Positions 10,470-20,911 of a stretch of 64,000 bases of DNA are shown one piece after another; position 1 is the stretch's first letter, and each line of letters opens with the position of its first letter. Origin of the DNA: Haemaphysalis longicornis (Eukaryota > Arthropoda > Arachnida > Ixodida > Ixodidae); contig CM023450.1 in the NCBI GenBank assembly GCA_013339765.2, forward strand, positions 101,310,244-101,374,243. The letters run 5' to 3'. The notes under the pieces were generated by a model, which was not told where the DNA came from, made no database searches, and was given only the letters and a program-made list of their open reading frames with translations. The position numbers were made by a program, and so were the translations under genes.

Positions 10470-10557
<88 letters not shown>
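10470..10557 (+). repeat. (GA)n microsatellite, interrupted
   Basis: A long GA dinucleotide tract with one GG interruption near 10514. It makes serine/leucine-rich spurious frames on the other strand. Confidence 0.9.
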
Positions 10558-10559
<2 letters not shown>

Positions 10560-11072
10560 CTTTGACTGAGAGGAAGGGGTTCGGGGTGACGGCCACCGCG
10601 ACGTCATCAATAGTTGATCGGAAAGGTCACGTGGAGGAGGAGGGGACAGGGGGAATGGGGAAGCTGGACACTCACAAAGGGAATGGTAGTGGCTGTCCAG
10701 AGCCCACATGCCCGAGCAATTAGGGGGGGGGGTGAAAATGTGGAGGGTAGGTGGACCAATTGAGCGAGATTGGGGAAGGTGTGCACATGTGGTTGGAAAA
10801 GCCGCCACATGTGAGCTGCAGCGAGGGGGGGAAGAGATCCCCGGGGGAGGCGCGGGGCATTGGCCTACGCAAGTGGGGGAGGGGGGGGGGGGGCGACGCG
10901 GCCCCCTGGAAAGCAAGCTGAGCGATGGTGGTGGTGGTGGTAGTAATGAGAGGGATACATGTTACGGGGCAAAGGCCGAATTCAGATTAGGCGTCAGGGG
11001 GGTAAGCAAGCGGATAATTTTGTAGCTTGGAAGTCGCCGGTAGGGAACATTTGAATTCGGTTCTGCAGATCG
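10558..11072. other. G-rich flank upstream of the small membrane protein ORF
   Basis: Purine-rich plus strand with several G runs (for example 10722-10733 and 10876-10892). No exon is convincing. CGGTTCTGCAG ending at 11068 is a plausible splice acceptor for a 5' non-coding exon of the ORF starting at 11073. Confidence 0.35.
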
Positions 11073-11534
11073 ATGGCCGCAGCTGATGTCCCGATGAACG
11101 CTGGCTACGTACGACAGCGCTGGAGCAGGGTGGCGAAAGAAACGACCTGGTGGCCCCTGGACCCGTCCTGGAGCCCGACGCCGACGCTGGAAGACGCCTG
11201 CTTCCTGTGGGCACCGTCGCGGGGCGGCGCCAGGGTCAAGGCGTGCGCCCAGCGCCTGCTGCTGTCGCTGCTCGGCGCCGTGGTGACCCTCGTGGTGGCC
11301 GGCTGCACCACCACCCTCGTGGGGGGCTACGAGCACCAATTCCTGGGCCTGACGCTACTCATCACGGGCTTGGCACTTGCCGTCGCCTGCTGGGCCGTGT
11401 ACGTGGCCACGTGTGCCGAAGAGTCGCGCGCCATGTTCGCCGCCCTCACTGATGTCCTGAGGGGCCGCAGGGGCCCGGCGTCCGATACGGCGGCGTCGCC
11501 GGCAACCTCGTCGGAATCGTTTGCAGTTCTGTGA
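11073..11534 (+). CDS. Small two-helix membrane protein, function unknown
   Basis: A 153-residue frame starts at an ATG four bases after a plausible splice acceptor and has an in-frame stop upstream (11052-11054). Residues 1-50 are polar with several tryptophans. Residues about 62-83 (LLLSLLGAVVTLVVAGCTTT) and 91-112 (FLGLTLLITGLALAVACWAV) are strong membrane segments with a short loop between them. The tail is Ser/Ala/Thr-rich. Base use is strongly GC-rich at third positions, unlike the repeats around it, which favours a real exon. ATTAAA at 11728-11733 is a possible polyadenylation signal. I do not recognise a family. It could instead be the last exon of a longer gene. Confidence 0.45.
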   Translation: MAAADVPMNAGYVRQRWSRVAKETTWWPLDPSWSPTPTLEDACFLWAPSRGGARVKACAQRLLLSLLGAVVTLVVAGCTTTLVGGYEHQFLGLTLLITGLALAVACWAVYVATCAEESRAMFAALTDVLRGRRGPASDTAASPATSSESFAVL

Positions 11535-11769
11535 GGCTGGGGCGTTCGCGGGCCAGCTGCCGTGATTCGCTGCGACCTACGCATGCAACGCTCAATCGGC
11601 TCTTCGTCGATACGAACAAAAAGCGCTTCGGGGGCTGCTGGTGCTATGCCTCTTTGATATGTTTGCAGTGCCTGCTTCACGCAGTTCGTATCGAGCGGTG
11701 TGTGGAATGGAGTGGTTTTGTAACTGTATTAAATTTTTCAGTCGTAACTGTTCGCGTTGGGCCCAAGCA

Positions 11770-12290
11770 TCTACGGAAGTCCGTTGAACGTCCGAAAAAC
11801 AGCCGAACGTCCACTGATAAGTTTGGACGGCCACTGTACGTCCACTGTACGTCCATGTTTGGATGTACATTAGCGGACGTACAGTGGACATCCAGCAATG
11901 CACGTACAAGGGATATACATTTTCGTATGTCCGAAGGACATCCGCCCGCGGACGTACAGAGTTACCACAAAGCATCAAATGACGGCATTGAGAACCGCTA
12001 ACAAAACGTGTGAAGCAAGTCTACCGTGTTCGCGTATGTACTTGTCTGTCCGGTAATGCGTTTGGTGTTATGCGGTGTAGTATTCGTTGTAGAAACATAT
12101 GCTTCCCGTTAATATAACACTTGGGATTGTGCAAATTTTTATTGAGCCTCCAAAATGCATTATATTTCGGACATCCTAATGGACGACCCGGACGTACGTC
12201 AGTGGGACGTCCGGATTCAACTCTTCCGTGCGTCCGAAGTGTTAAATCCAGGACGTCCAACGCACGTATATGGTATGTCCATCGGCTGAG
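11770..12290. repeat. GGACGTAC/GTACGTCC-rich repeat with 15-bp hairpin
   Basis: The octamer-like unit GTACGTCC and its complement recur many times. A perfect 15-bp inverted repeat, GTCCACTGTACGTCC at 11840-11854 and its complement at 11875-11889, can form a hairpin. The block abuts the foldback element that starts at about 12303 and may be part of it or of an older MITE. Confidence 0.5.
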
Positions 12291-12302
12291 CCGGAATGGA
12301 TC

Positions 12303-14239
12303 GTACAGGCGGAGACTTAATATTCCGGACCACGCGAGCGCATAGCAAAAGCCACCGATGCGCACTCTGGAGGGCTGGCGCCTGTTGTCGAGACCGACAC
12401 GGCGCGCATGCGCGTCCTTTTTCACTCGCAGGCACGCTGGTTTTTCTCGTTTCCTGCAGCGGTACTGCGGTGGTCACTGAAGCGCCGCAGAGAGACGCCT
12501 TTGTAGCATTCCTTTCATCCCGGTGGAACATTTACGGCCTATTATGACGATTGCGCCGGCTTTCGCGCAAGTGCTCCTCGCGTCCTGATAAACACTTGCG
12601 GGGAATGTTTTCTTTGGTATTTTCCTGTTTTGTGCTTTATCGTGTTACACGCCGATACTAGCGGCTTGTGAACGGAACGGCGTCGTATAATGAAGCGTGT
12701 ATGAAGTACAATTGCAGGGTGCTACGCTATCGATAACGAAATTCCAGCGAGATGAGTCGCGAACCTCTATTCATTTTGTTTATTATGTATACTACTCGAC
12801 CACTGAACTTGTCTTTCAGCTCGCTTTCCGCTGCCAATAAAGTAGGCAATTTTCTAGTGTATTAAAATAAATTTGTTCTGTCTTGTTTTTTTTTTTTTTT
12901 CGGTCTACTTCCATACTTAAAGATGATCCAAAGACACACTCGTTTAATTTTCTGTTCGCTCTGCACGTCAGCATTCGTCCCCACTCGCAAAACGCCAGAA
13001 GATTATTGATTGTGGGGGTTTAACGCGCCGACGCAACGCAGGCGATGAGGCGCGCCGTAGTGGAGGGCTCCGGATTAATTTTGACCACCTGGGGATCTTT
13101 AACGTGCGCCGAAATCTCGTACACACGGGCGTTTTTGCTTTTCGCCTCCATCAGAAAAGCGGCCGCCGCGGCCGGGAATCGAACCCGCGACCTCGTGCTC
13201 AGCAGCGCAACGCCTTAGCCACTGAGCCACCGCGGCGGGGCAGAAGATTATTGGGTACTTCTAGAAGGCATTCCTCAAAGGGAAATTTGCGGGCTTATTA
13301 ACAGGTCGAGATCAGCTCTTAGCTGAGCAAGTCATGCCTATACAGGAATTAAGAAGGCCGGCTTGCAGATGGCCAGCATAGCGGAAGGACAATGTCCAAT
13401 ACCGAAGAGAAGGACAAGCTGATTGTTGCTGCAGTGGTTGAAGACCCGCTACTTAGTGTCAAATAAATTCGGGATTAGCGAATAATCTGACGGCGCTCCG
13501 ATGGGAACCCGAGGTGCCATTTTGACAAATACCGAAGGACAGAGGGAACAGAAAATATATAGGATTATCTTTTTGGGTGAATTTTAAATAAGGAAGTATT
13601 TAACAAAAAACAATTTCTTTCGCAAACCTTAAACTTTGCAAAATGCCTACTTTATTGGAAGCGGAAAGCGTGCCGAAAGATAAGTTCAGTGGTCAAGTAG
13701 TGTACCAAATAAACATGATGAATAAAGGCTCCCGATTAATCATCTCGTCGGTACTTCGTTGTCGATAGTGCACCCGGCGATTGTGCTTCCTACTCGCTTC
13801 ATTCGTCGACGCCGTTCGGAAACCGCTAGTCTTATCGTGTATGAACGATAAAGCACAAAAAAAAAACAAGCAAAACATTCCGCATAAGCATTTATCAGGA
13901 TGCGAGAAGCATTTGCGCCAAAGCCGCCGCAGTCGTGCACTTTAGGCCGCAACTGCGCCATCGTAATGAAAGAAATGCTACAAGGGCGTCGCTCTGCGGT
14001 GCTTCAGTGAGCATCACAGTACCGCTGCAGGAAGCGAGAAAATCAGCGTGCCTGCGAGTAAAAAAGGACGCTCAAGCGCGCCGCGCTGTCTCGACAACAG
14101 GCGCCCAGGCCTCCAAAGTGCGCATCGGTGCTTTTGCCATAGAGAGCCCCTCGATGTGAGCGGCCCCCCACGCGGGCATCAAGGCACCCTATTTTGCCAC
14201 GCGCTCGCGTGGTCCGGAATATTAAGTCCCCGCCTGTAC
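12303..14239. mobile_element. Foldback (long terminal inverted repeat) element
   Basis: Two arms read as reverse complements over about 550-600 bp: left 12303-12849 and right 13643-14239. Outer anchors are GTACAGGCGGAGACTTAATA at 12303 and its near complement ending at 14239; the inner anchor is CCAATAAAGTAGGCA near 12834-12848 against TGCCTACTTTATTGG at 13643. The arms differ by many substitutions, so the element is old. The loop holds no transposase but does contain a later SINE insertion. Long arms with an empty centre fit a non-autonomous Mutator-like or foldback transposon; the superfamily is not decided here. Confidence 0.72.
13009..13240 (-). mobile_element. Ruka-like tRNA-derived SINE, full length with target-site duplication
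   Basis: On the minus strand the copy begins with a tRNA-like head: an A box in GTGGCTAAGGCGTTGCGCTG and a B box GGGTTCGATTCCC. It continues with the body GGAGGCGAAAAGCAAAAACG and ends in an (AATC)n tail. It is flanked by a perfect 13-bp direct repeat, CAGAAGATTATTG, at 12996-13008 and 13241-13253. This is the signature of target-primed insertion. The family resembles Ruka, described from ixodid ticks; the name rests on recall of its structure, not on a search. Confidence 0.8.
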
Positions 14240-14439
14240 AGCCGGTAAAACGCTTGTCTATAACAGCGATTTCAACTTCAGCAAGGGCTGACATCGAAAA
14301 TGCCGACCCACTTCGTTAAGAAGAGTGTGAGAGAAGGCGAACATCGCGACCAGGGCTTAGACCCTTCACGAATACGAGGAACGCAGCTAGAAATTTTTTC
14401 AAAGTACCCACGCAGCCGCGCTGGACAGGGTATGAGGGC

Positions 14440-14560
14440 TCAGAGTGCGCATGGTGTTTTGCATAGAGTGCCTCGATGCGAGCGCCCCCGCGCGGGCATC
14501 AAGGCACCCTATTTTGCCACGCGCTCGCGTGGTCCGGAATATTAAGTCCCCGCCTGTACG
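14440..14560 (+). repeat. Direct copy of the foldback element's outer right arm
   Basis: The stretch from GTGCGCATGGTGTTTTGCAT to CCCGCCTGTAC repeats, with few changes, the arm end at 14120-14239. The shared core covers GCGGGCATCAAGGCACCCTA through the CGCTCGCGTGGTCCGG block. It may be the end of a second, truncated copy of the same element. Confidence 0.6.
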
Positions 14561-15460
14561 TTGAACGGCCGGCAGATGTCCAGTGGTTGCTTAGGTATCC
14601 ACTCGTCATGCACCAGGGGAATGTAATTAACTTTACCATCCCTTCATAAAGAAAGTTGAGAGAAGTGCAACATTCGCTGACCAATCGATAGTCAACCCTT
14701 CAAAAACCCAAATCACAAACTGAGAACGAACCCATGCGACAATTTTTCGTGCACTAAGTAAACACATCTACGCACGATCTAGACGAATACGGACACGTGG
14801 TTTATGAGACAAAGGTATACTATTCTACTCCTTTGTGATCAATGCGTGTATTGTGTTATCTAGGACCGTCCCTTTTTCGCGATTTGCAAGTAACCATTCT
14901 GACGCAATGGAAGCTAGCCCGGTTTCACGCACGCGCCGTGTGTCCAGAGATCTTATCAGAACTTTTTGATCGACCAACCGGTCTAAAAGGGGAATGCATT
15001 CGTTTCTTTGGCAGGACGCCATCGGTGCCACTAAGAAAGCTTTCGCTATAAAATAAGGTAACCAAGCAACGCGCTCACCACACTTTAATGCTATCCGCTC
15101 CCATTTACCTTGGTGATCATGATGATCAATAAATCATTATCGAGCTAAGGTGCATATGTCGGTGCACCCGGGGCCGTTGCGGTTTCCCTGGGTTCGGCTG
15201 GCTGTCCAGGGCCTCGTCACCAGTTAAAGCTGGATTCCAAGGTGTGGGCACGTCAAGCGGGACGCGTCCACTGCTGGTGGCGGGCGCGGCTGATTGGGCG
15301 AGGCCAGGAATATGCTCGCACTTCCATACCTGGTCGTACGCTGTACCGGGGGTAGGTTTCGGGGTGAGGTAAACAACAGCGAGGAGGGTGCAATCGGGTG
15401 CGGTGTTCTTTCCCCGTATATGAATGCTACTCAACATGCGACATTTCCACAATAGAAAGT
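14561..15460. other. No gene supported
   Basis: About 0.9 kb between the foldback repeats and the 3' end of the unrecognised minus-strand gene. A minus-strand frame of 108 codons (15126-15452) is proline-rich, lies just past the polyadenylation signal at 15481-15486, and has no recognisable domain, so I do not call it. Confidence 0.3.
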
Positions 15461-15480
15461 TGCATTCACCTTGTTTTCAT

Positions 15481-15486
15481 TTTATT
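15481..15486 (-). terminator. Polyadenylation signal AATAAA
   Basis: Read on the minus strand, AATAAA lies 83 bases past the stop codon of the predicted three-exon gene (stop at 15569-15571). This spacing suits a short 3' UTR. Confidence 0.6.
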
Positions 15487-15568
15487 GCTCCCGGTAAACA
15501 GGTGCCGTATACCGCTATAGGTGACCAGAGGGTGTGCATGAACGGGGCCCAGTATTTCGACACAGGGT

Positions 15569-15883
15569 CTATAGTGTCTGCAGCGACGTCCCGGGCAAAA
15601 TAGGGCGCTTGGCGCACCCGAAGAGCTTGGCGCAGTCGACGCCGCTCAGGCCCCCGAGGATGCCCTGGACGAAAGGTCCTCCGCGGTAGTCTCCCCTGGC
15701 AGCGGCTTGGAGCAGCGTCGCCACCGTCGGGTACTTGCCATGGGCCAGCCGGGTCATTTCGCAGATTTGCTGAACCTGCGTGTGTGTACGAAGACACGGG
15801 TGACTAATGTTCGCCGCAACGCCCACGAGCGTTCCTTCTTTTCGTGAAGCGGGTGTGTCCCGGCCCCCAGCATGCACTGGGTC
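15569..15883 (-). CDS. Exon 3 of the unrecognised gene
   Basis: The exon opens after TTTTATAG and encodes 104 residues to a TAG stop. Visible features are an N-glycosylation site, five cysteines and the glycine-rich phrase FVQGILGGLSGVDC. Confidence 0.6.
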   Translation of the reverse strand, partial: DPVHAGGRDTPASRKEGTLVGVAANISHPCLRTHTQVQQICEMTRLAHGKYPTVATLLQAAARGDYRGGPFVQGILGGLSGVDCAKLFGCAKRPILPGTSLQTL

Positions 15884-18800
15884 CTATAAAATGAACAGGT
15901 GGCGTTATGTCTCATGTCCGATAATTCAAAACAGTGCTAAAGACTGGACAAGAACTGACGACACATGGCGATGTGCGTCCCATTCTTCATATCCTCTTGT
16001 AGACTTCTTGTCCCGTCGTTAGCGCTTTTTTGAATTCCCGTAACCATGAACGAACTAGGGTAAAGTAAAAAAAAAAAAAACTGCGCAAATTGGGACGACC
16101 ACAAAAAGGAAAGTACACAAGCTAGGACAGACAGACAAGGCTGCGCCTGTCCTTATGTACTTTCCTGCACCAACTCGACCACCAACAATTCCTTCTGACC
16201 AACTAGCCAGAACTTTACTCATCTTCGAGCTCTTATGAGTGCATGTCGACTGCGTCTTTTTCCCCGGTTGGCGCTGGCTTATCCTTTGTACATACCGAGA
16301 TATTCTACAGTGATGCGAGCTGTCTACCTGCATGCACATCTCGACCCGACGCGTACAAGTCGCCGTGGATGGCCGCGTCACCTGGCAATGGGCGTCGGTT
16401 CCGTTGTCGGGTGCCATAAAGGCACCCCTGGCCATGAAGGCCGGCACGGTCGCATCATCGGCCGATGTCGCCGACTCGTAAAGGGACAGCAGCGCCGACA
16501 GGGCCACCAGCACCGAGTACCAGCCCGGGAAGAGCGCCAGGCTGGCCACCAGCACGGCCAGGAACACGACGGACTCGGCCACCAGTCGCCCGCCCAGCGA
16601 GCGAGACGAGTCTGCGACCACCGCTGACGCCGAGTGACCCTGTAGGGACCGGGCTTCCGAATCCCCGCGCGCTACCGTCGCCACCGAAACTGCCTGCTGT
16701 CGATCGGTGATGCAGTGCGGTGATCCTGAATGGAAGGGAGACGGATCATTCGCTATCACCAGACAGCTCGCGCCATCGTTCTGTATCCGCAGCCAACGAT
16801 CTCGTACAGATAATATAAATATGCAAAGGTTTGGTGTTGTCACATATAGAACGTGCCACATCACCGCTTTACATTAGCGTTGTTTAAGGGGGCGCAATGC
16901 GCGTCGACAAGAGAAAGCGATTGCGACTGGTCACAGCTGTGCTGGCTGAGCTATGACTACGCATGCTTAGAACAGAGCGTTTCGCAGCGTTTTAAAATCA
17001 GCTCGAGGCACTATATAGAAATCCCACGGCATGCGCCTGTCATGTCATCGTGCGAACCCACCCTTCCCTTTCCGGCAAACCTCTCAGCTTTCTCCTCTAA
17101 TAAGGAACTCTCTCTCTCTCTCCTCTCTCCCTCTCTCCTCCTCTTTCCCTCTCCTTCCTCTCTCTCTCTCTGGCTCGCGTCCTCTTCCCTGCGTAGCTCT
17201 CTCTCTCGCTCTCTCTCATTCTGCTCCGTGCGCAGCTCCTCCTCCCCTCCTCTCTCCTCCTTGCTCTTCTCTCGGCTCTTGGAGCTAAAACACGCGGCGA
17301 GTAATGGAGCGTATGCATATGCTGTCGGCGTGACTGCGCCTGTGCAGTATACAATGCCGGGAGCCGCAATGCCGGGAGCCAATACAATGCCGGGAGCCAT
17401 ATACAATGCCGCGGCAGCCATTCTTGCACTTGATCTCAAAGAAGCTATTCGACCGAGTATCCCATCGACCATACTCCAAAATTCCTGGAAGTCAATAGCT
17501 CCAGGCCAACGGACGTACGCAACTACGTAAAGACGGCTTCTTAAGCCGCGCCGCACTGCCAGTGCTACAAATTGGGGATATTGTAACCGACACTCACACC
17601 CCTTCCTTCAATAGGCACTCCTCAAGGGGCTGTACTCTCCCCCCTGCTTTTTAACTTGGCCCTGCTCAATCTTCCTCAGCAGCTTGCTCGGATTCCTCAT
17701 CTAACCGGTGCTGACATAGTAATTGCAGAAGTCACTAAGGCAGGCCTTGAATGCTCCCCATAAAAGTCCGAACTTCTTGTACTTCCAGCGAAACGAACTT
17801 CTCCGTCAAACACCTCAATAAAAATCCATATGAGCCACACAAACGTACCGTCAGTACCGAGCATAAAAATCCTAGGGCTCACTATACAGAGTAACCTGAG
17901 CCAACACTCGTTACATAGCACAACTAACTTCTCAGGTCAACCAAACGATAGGCCTCATACGCCGCATTACAGTCCGCAACAAGGGGCTAAAAGAGGCCGA
18001 GCGAATACAGCTAATTCAAGCTTTTGTAATTAGCCGCATTACTTACTCCTTGCCATATCTTAATCTCTCTCCATGTGAATTATCTAAAATCAATTGTCTG
18101 ATTCGGAAAATTTATAAAACTGCTCTCCAGATACCTCAAAGTACTTCCACTGCCCGACTGGAACAGCTCGGCGTCTATAATACCGCGGAAGAGCTAATCG
18201 AAGCTCACCTGCTTAGCCAGTACTCTCGCCTGTCGGAAACACCTACCAGCCGACACATTATGAACAGGATAGGCATCAAAGCCCCAATAATAAGTGACGC
18301 GCGTGTCCCCATTCCCCAAGAAATTCATGGATTGCTACGTGTGCGCCCACTCCCGCCCAATATGCACCCAGTGCACAATCAGAAGCGGAGAGAACAGCGT
18401 GCATGGGCATTGGCTAAAAAGTACCCCATCAGGCCAAATACGGTATATGTAGACGCTGCTAGTTACAGATATCACGAAGCATATGCAGTGACGGCTATAT
18501 ATGACCCCATGGCACCACCCCTCAATTCTCTCACCATACGTACGCGCCACGCGTCATCGGCGGAAGAGGCGGCTATTGCGCTGGCTATATCACATCGGCC
18601 GACCCCGGCAATTATAATTTCTGATTCGAAAACGGCCATCTAAAATTTGGCCAAGGTAAATATTTCTCCCCTGGCGCTCAAAATTCTCATTCAAAATCCT
18701 CCAACCTCCCAGGTGGAGCTGATCTGGACTCCTGCCCACACAGGGCTGGGGGGCAATGAAGCGGTCCACACAGCAGCTCGAGAGCTTACCATCCGAGCTG

Positions 18801-20343
18801 GACCTACTCTTGTCCCCTCCATGGAGCCCAGTCGGCTCGCGACAGCCTATTGAGCTTCCACGACGTCACTGCGCATTACCGCCTCACCCGCCGTCGATAC
18901 CCGCCTGCTCACCCGGAACTGACTAACGCCGAGGAACGACTCCGGCGCCTCATGCAAACTAACACATTGTCATGTCGGGGCCAGGCTGAATTTAATTTAC
19001 CCTACTGTGTACCCATCACCCAATTGCCCTGCATGTGGTGCACACGAGACCATCACACATCTTATGTGGAATTGCCCCAAAGACCCTTTTCCCTTAATAC
19101 CCACTGGCGAGCACTGGGAGGAGGCGCTGGGCAGCTCAGACCTGCAGGTTCAGAAGAATCTAACGGAACGAGCGGCCGAGGTCACCGGCAAGATGCAGCT
19201 GTCGGTCACCACACCTCAGTAACCCAGAATGTACAAATAAAGTTTTCTCTCTCTCTCTCTCTCTCCAGAGCAGTGACGTGCTAGCCGCGGCAGACGCCCT
19301 GGCGCCGGCGCGTGCCCAGCTGTGCGCCTCCGTTGCGCAGTAGCCAAGTCTGACGGTGCACTAGAGCCGCTGGATAGCCGTTTCGCGTGGCTCCTGGAGA
19401 GCCGTGCTGCGCATGCGCGAGGAGCAGTAACTGGAGTGGATTGGACTGGAAATCGTTTTAGCAGCAGTAAGCATGATAATCATCTAATCCTAGACGACCA
19501 GGAAACCTAAGAATAACCAGCTGAACCTTAGCTCATGCTACGCATATCCTGGCATAGCCGAGCTAAGCCACTGTTCTTTTTTTTTTTTTTTTGCAAGCCG
19601 GATACCGTATCGAAGATGCGGCGGTGCGGTAAAATAAAAGCCTGGATTGAATTTCTACCAGTCTTTAGTGCCACCTAATAACAAATGGACGAATAAAAGT
19701 AACAGCCAGGTGCAATAAGCACGGTACGGAAAAGGCGGATTGTTTTAAAGCGAAGCTCCTAGCGAAGCACACGCTAGGAGTTCGTAAGGAAGGTTACCCT
19801 AAGGAATTACACTTCTGCATCTGTAGGAAGGTACAATTCTCTTTTTCTGCCGCCGATCTCGTCGCGTCCGTCGGCGGCGGCAGAGACGGGGGAGAAGTGA
19901 GATCGTCTAACACCGGGTTTGAGCAATTGCTTTCATTTCATAAAAAAAGACTTTCCACTCATGTGCTTCACCAATACGACTCAACCAACCACCATTCATG
20001 GATAATGCATTGGTTTGACCCTAGCAAAGAATATCTTTTCGAGGAAATAAAGGGCGTGGTTAAGTGCATTTCACTTGCCTCTCGTTTCACTCTTTGCAGA
20101 GCCACGTGTGTGAAGTCAATTGACGTCGCATGGGTAATCGTTGTGGGAGTCGTTTGCAGCTTCGCTTTCCGACCACCTTCACATGGTGGATTGGCGCGCA
20201 TTTTTTTGTTCCTCATACTAACACTTATAACATTAGAAGATTAAGTGCTTACCTTTGATGCAACTCCTAGTCAGGTGGGTAGAGGAAGCGAAGCTACAGA
20301 GCAAGAAGGCCACGATGAACTTGCCTAACCTTTTTGCCGGCAT
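15569..20343 (-). CDS. Predicted three-exon secreted or membrane protein, no recognised family
   Basis: Three minus-strand exons join in frame: 20343-20253 (91 nt), 16725-16382 (344 nt) and 15883-15569 (315 nt), giving 750 nt and 249 residues. Junctions are donor AAAG|GTAAGC to acceptor CCATTCAG|GA (phase 1) and donor TGCCAG|GTGACG to acceptor TTTTATAG|GAC (phase 0). Exon 1 encodes a basic then hydrophobic signal-like start, KFIVAFLLCSFASS. Exon 2 has a hydrophobic hairpin-like stretch, ESVVFLAVLVASLALFPGWY and onward. Exon 3 is soluble-looking, with cysteines (PCLRTH, QQICEM, DCAKLFGCA) and an N-glycosylation site (NISH). The first intron contains a dead LINE. The exon 2-3 link is well supported by splice signals, phase and polyA; the link to exon 1 rests on phase and context and could be wrong. 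I do not recognise a function. Confidence 0.5.
16020..16381. other. Intron 2 of the unrecognised gene
   Basis: Intronic stretch with an A run at 16067-16080. Minus-strand frames continue open here only by chance past the donor at 16380-16381. Confidence 0.4.
16382..16725 (-). CDS. Exon 2 of the unrecognised gene
   Basis: A pyrimidine-rich acceptor (CTCCCTTCCATTCAG) precedes it and the strong donor CAG|GTGACG follows. It encodes about 115 residues, GC-rich at third positions, with a hydrophobic segment of about 35 residues split by a Pro-Gly-Trp turn. Confidence 0.55.
17103..17282 (+). repeat. CT-rich low-complexity tract
   Basis: An imperfect pyrimidine tract of CT and CCT units. It makes serine/leucine-rich frames on plus and arginine/glutamate-rich frames on minus, none of them credible genes. 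Confidence 0.85.
17340..19266 (+). mobile_element. I-like LINE, RT to RNase H to CT tail, multiply frameshifted
   Basis: Plus-strand blocks run in order. RT remnants (ALDLKEAI near 17430, a PQGAVLSPLLFNLALLNLPQ-like stretch near 17615-17690) come first. The connection region (LPYLNLSPCELSKINCLIRK, 18050 onward) is next. RNase H follows, with YVDAASYR, then SSAEEAAIALAI, then IISDSKTAI, then IWTPAHTGLGGNEAVHTAAR (18440-18790). A CPACGAHETITHLMWNC tail (19029-19080) and a stop come before AATAAAGTTTT and a (CT)n run at 19248-19266. An in-frame TAA at 18641-18643, a shift near 18850 and breaks in RT make it inactive. It lies in the first intron of the predicted minus-strand gene. A tandem run of ATGCCGGGAGCC units is seen at 17355-17405. 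Confidence 0.82.
19267..20252. other. Intronic/intergenic, unclassified repeats
   Basis: No exon is visible. There is a T run at 19577-19592. A block at 19745-20225 has the look of an old interspersed repeat (for example TTCGCTTTCCGACCACCTTC near 20161), but no termini are clear. Confidence 0.3.
20253..20343 (-). CDS. Signal-peptide exon (exon 1) of the unrecognised gene
   Basis: The ATG at 20343 opens a 30-codon exon ending at a near-perfect donor, AAAG|GTAAGC. The product reads as a secretion signal: MPAKRLGK, then a hydrophobic core FIVAFLLCSF, then small residues. The -3 base of the start is T, a weak context. An upstream ATG at 20601 keeps the frame open and would add 86 residues and bury the signal, so I prefer 20343. 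CTGGACTGCAG just upstream could be an acceptor for a 5' non-coding exon. Confidence 0.55.
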
Positions 20344-20911
20344 TGAACCTGCAGTCCAGGGCAGCCCGTAGACGAGACCAGCGTCGGGCAAACTGCCCTG
20401 TCTGTACTTAACAATATCACTACGATAAAAGCTTAGCAGTTCATTTCCGATTTCAGATAGCTCGCCGTAATCTACTAAGATTGCCGCGAGGTCAAAGGCA
20501 ACGTTTATCTTCCATCTGGACACACTGAATTTTGAAAATGCGCGGGCTTTTCTTCTCTCCGTCAACTGGCCACGTTTGTGCCAGTTTGCGCCGACCAGCA
20601 TAAATGTTTTTAGATCGTCAAAACTTCAGGCGCTGCAGCAGAACATTGTTGTTGTATTTAACTTCGAGAACAGAGATGCAAAAATCCCGATTAGTGGTGA
20701 TCGCGCAAACTTTGTGATCATGCGTGCTAGCCAGTACGCAGCTGGCTCGTCTGCGAATGTTTTACCCCACTAGGAAATAAAATACTGATTTTGATATTGA
20801 ACTTTTATTTATTTCGGAAATTTTATCCGAAGGCTGCAATTTGGCCGCTAGCCTTCTTCTTTCACGTTGGCAATCCTCGCGATGAGCAGCACATCCGCAC
20901 ACTCGTAGAAA
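20344..20911. promoter_or_regulatory. Shared divergent promoter region
   Basis: The 568 bp separate the minus-strand signal-peptide start (20343) from the plus-strand UBXN7 start (20912). Head-to-head genes at this distance usually share a promoter. No TATA box stands at a fitting distance on either side. The regulatory role is inferred from layout only. Confidence 0.4.

Noticed and set aside
10099..10916. Minus-strand frames with long Ser-Leu runs
   Set aside because: Produced by the (GA)n tract and the CTG/ATG tail; the flanking residues have no domain.
15126..15452. 108-codon proline-rich minus frame
   Set aside because: Lies past the polyadenylation signal of the unrecognised gene; no start context, domain or splice sites.
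16853..17530. 225-codon Ser-rich plus frame
   Set aside because: Mostly the CT-rich tract plus the start of the LINE reverse transcriptase remnant.
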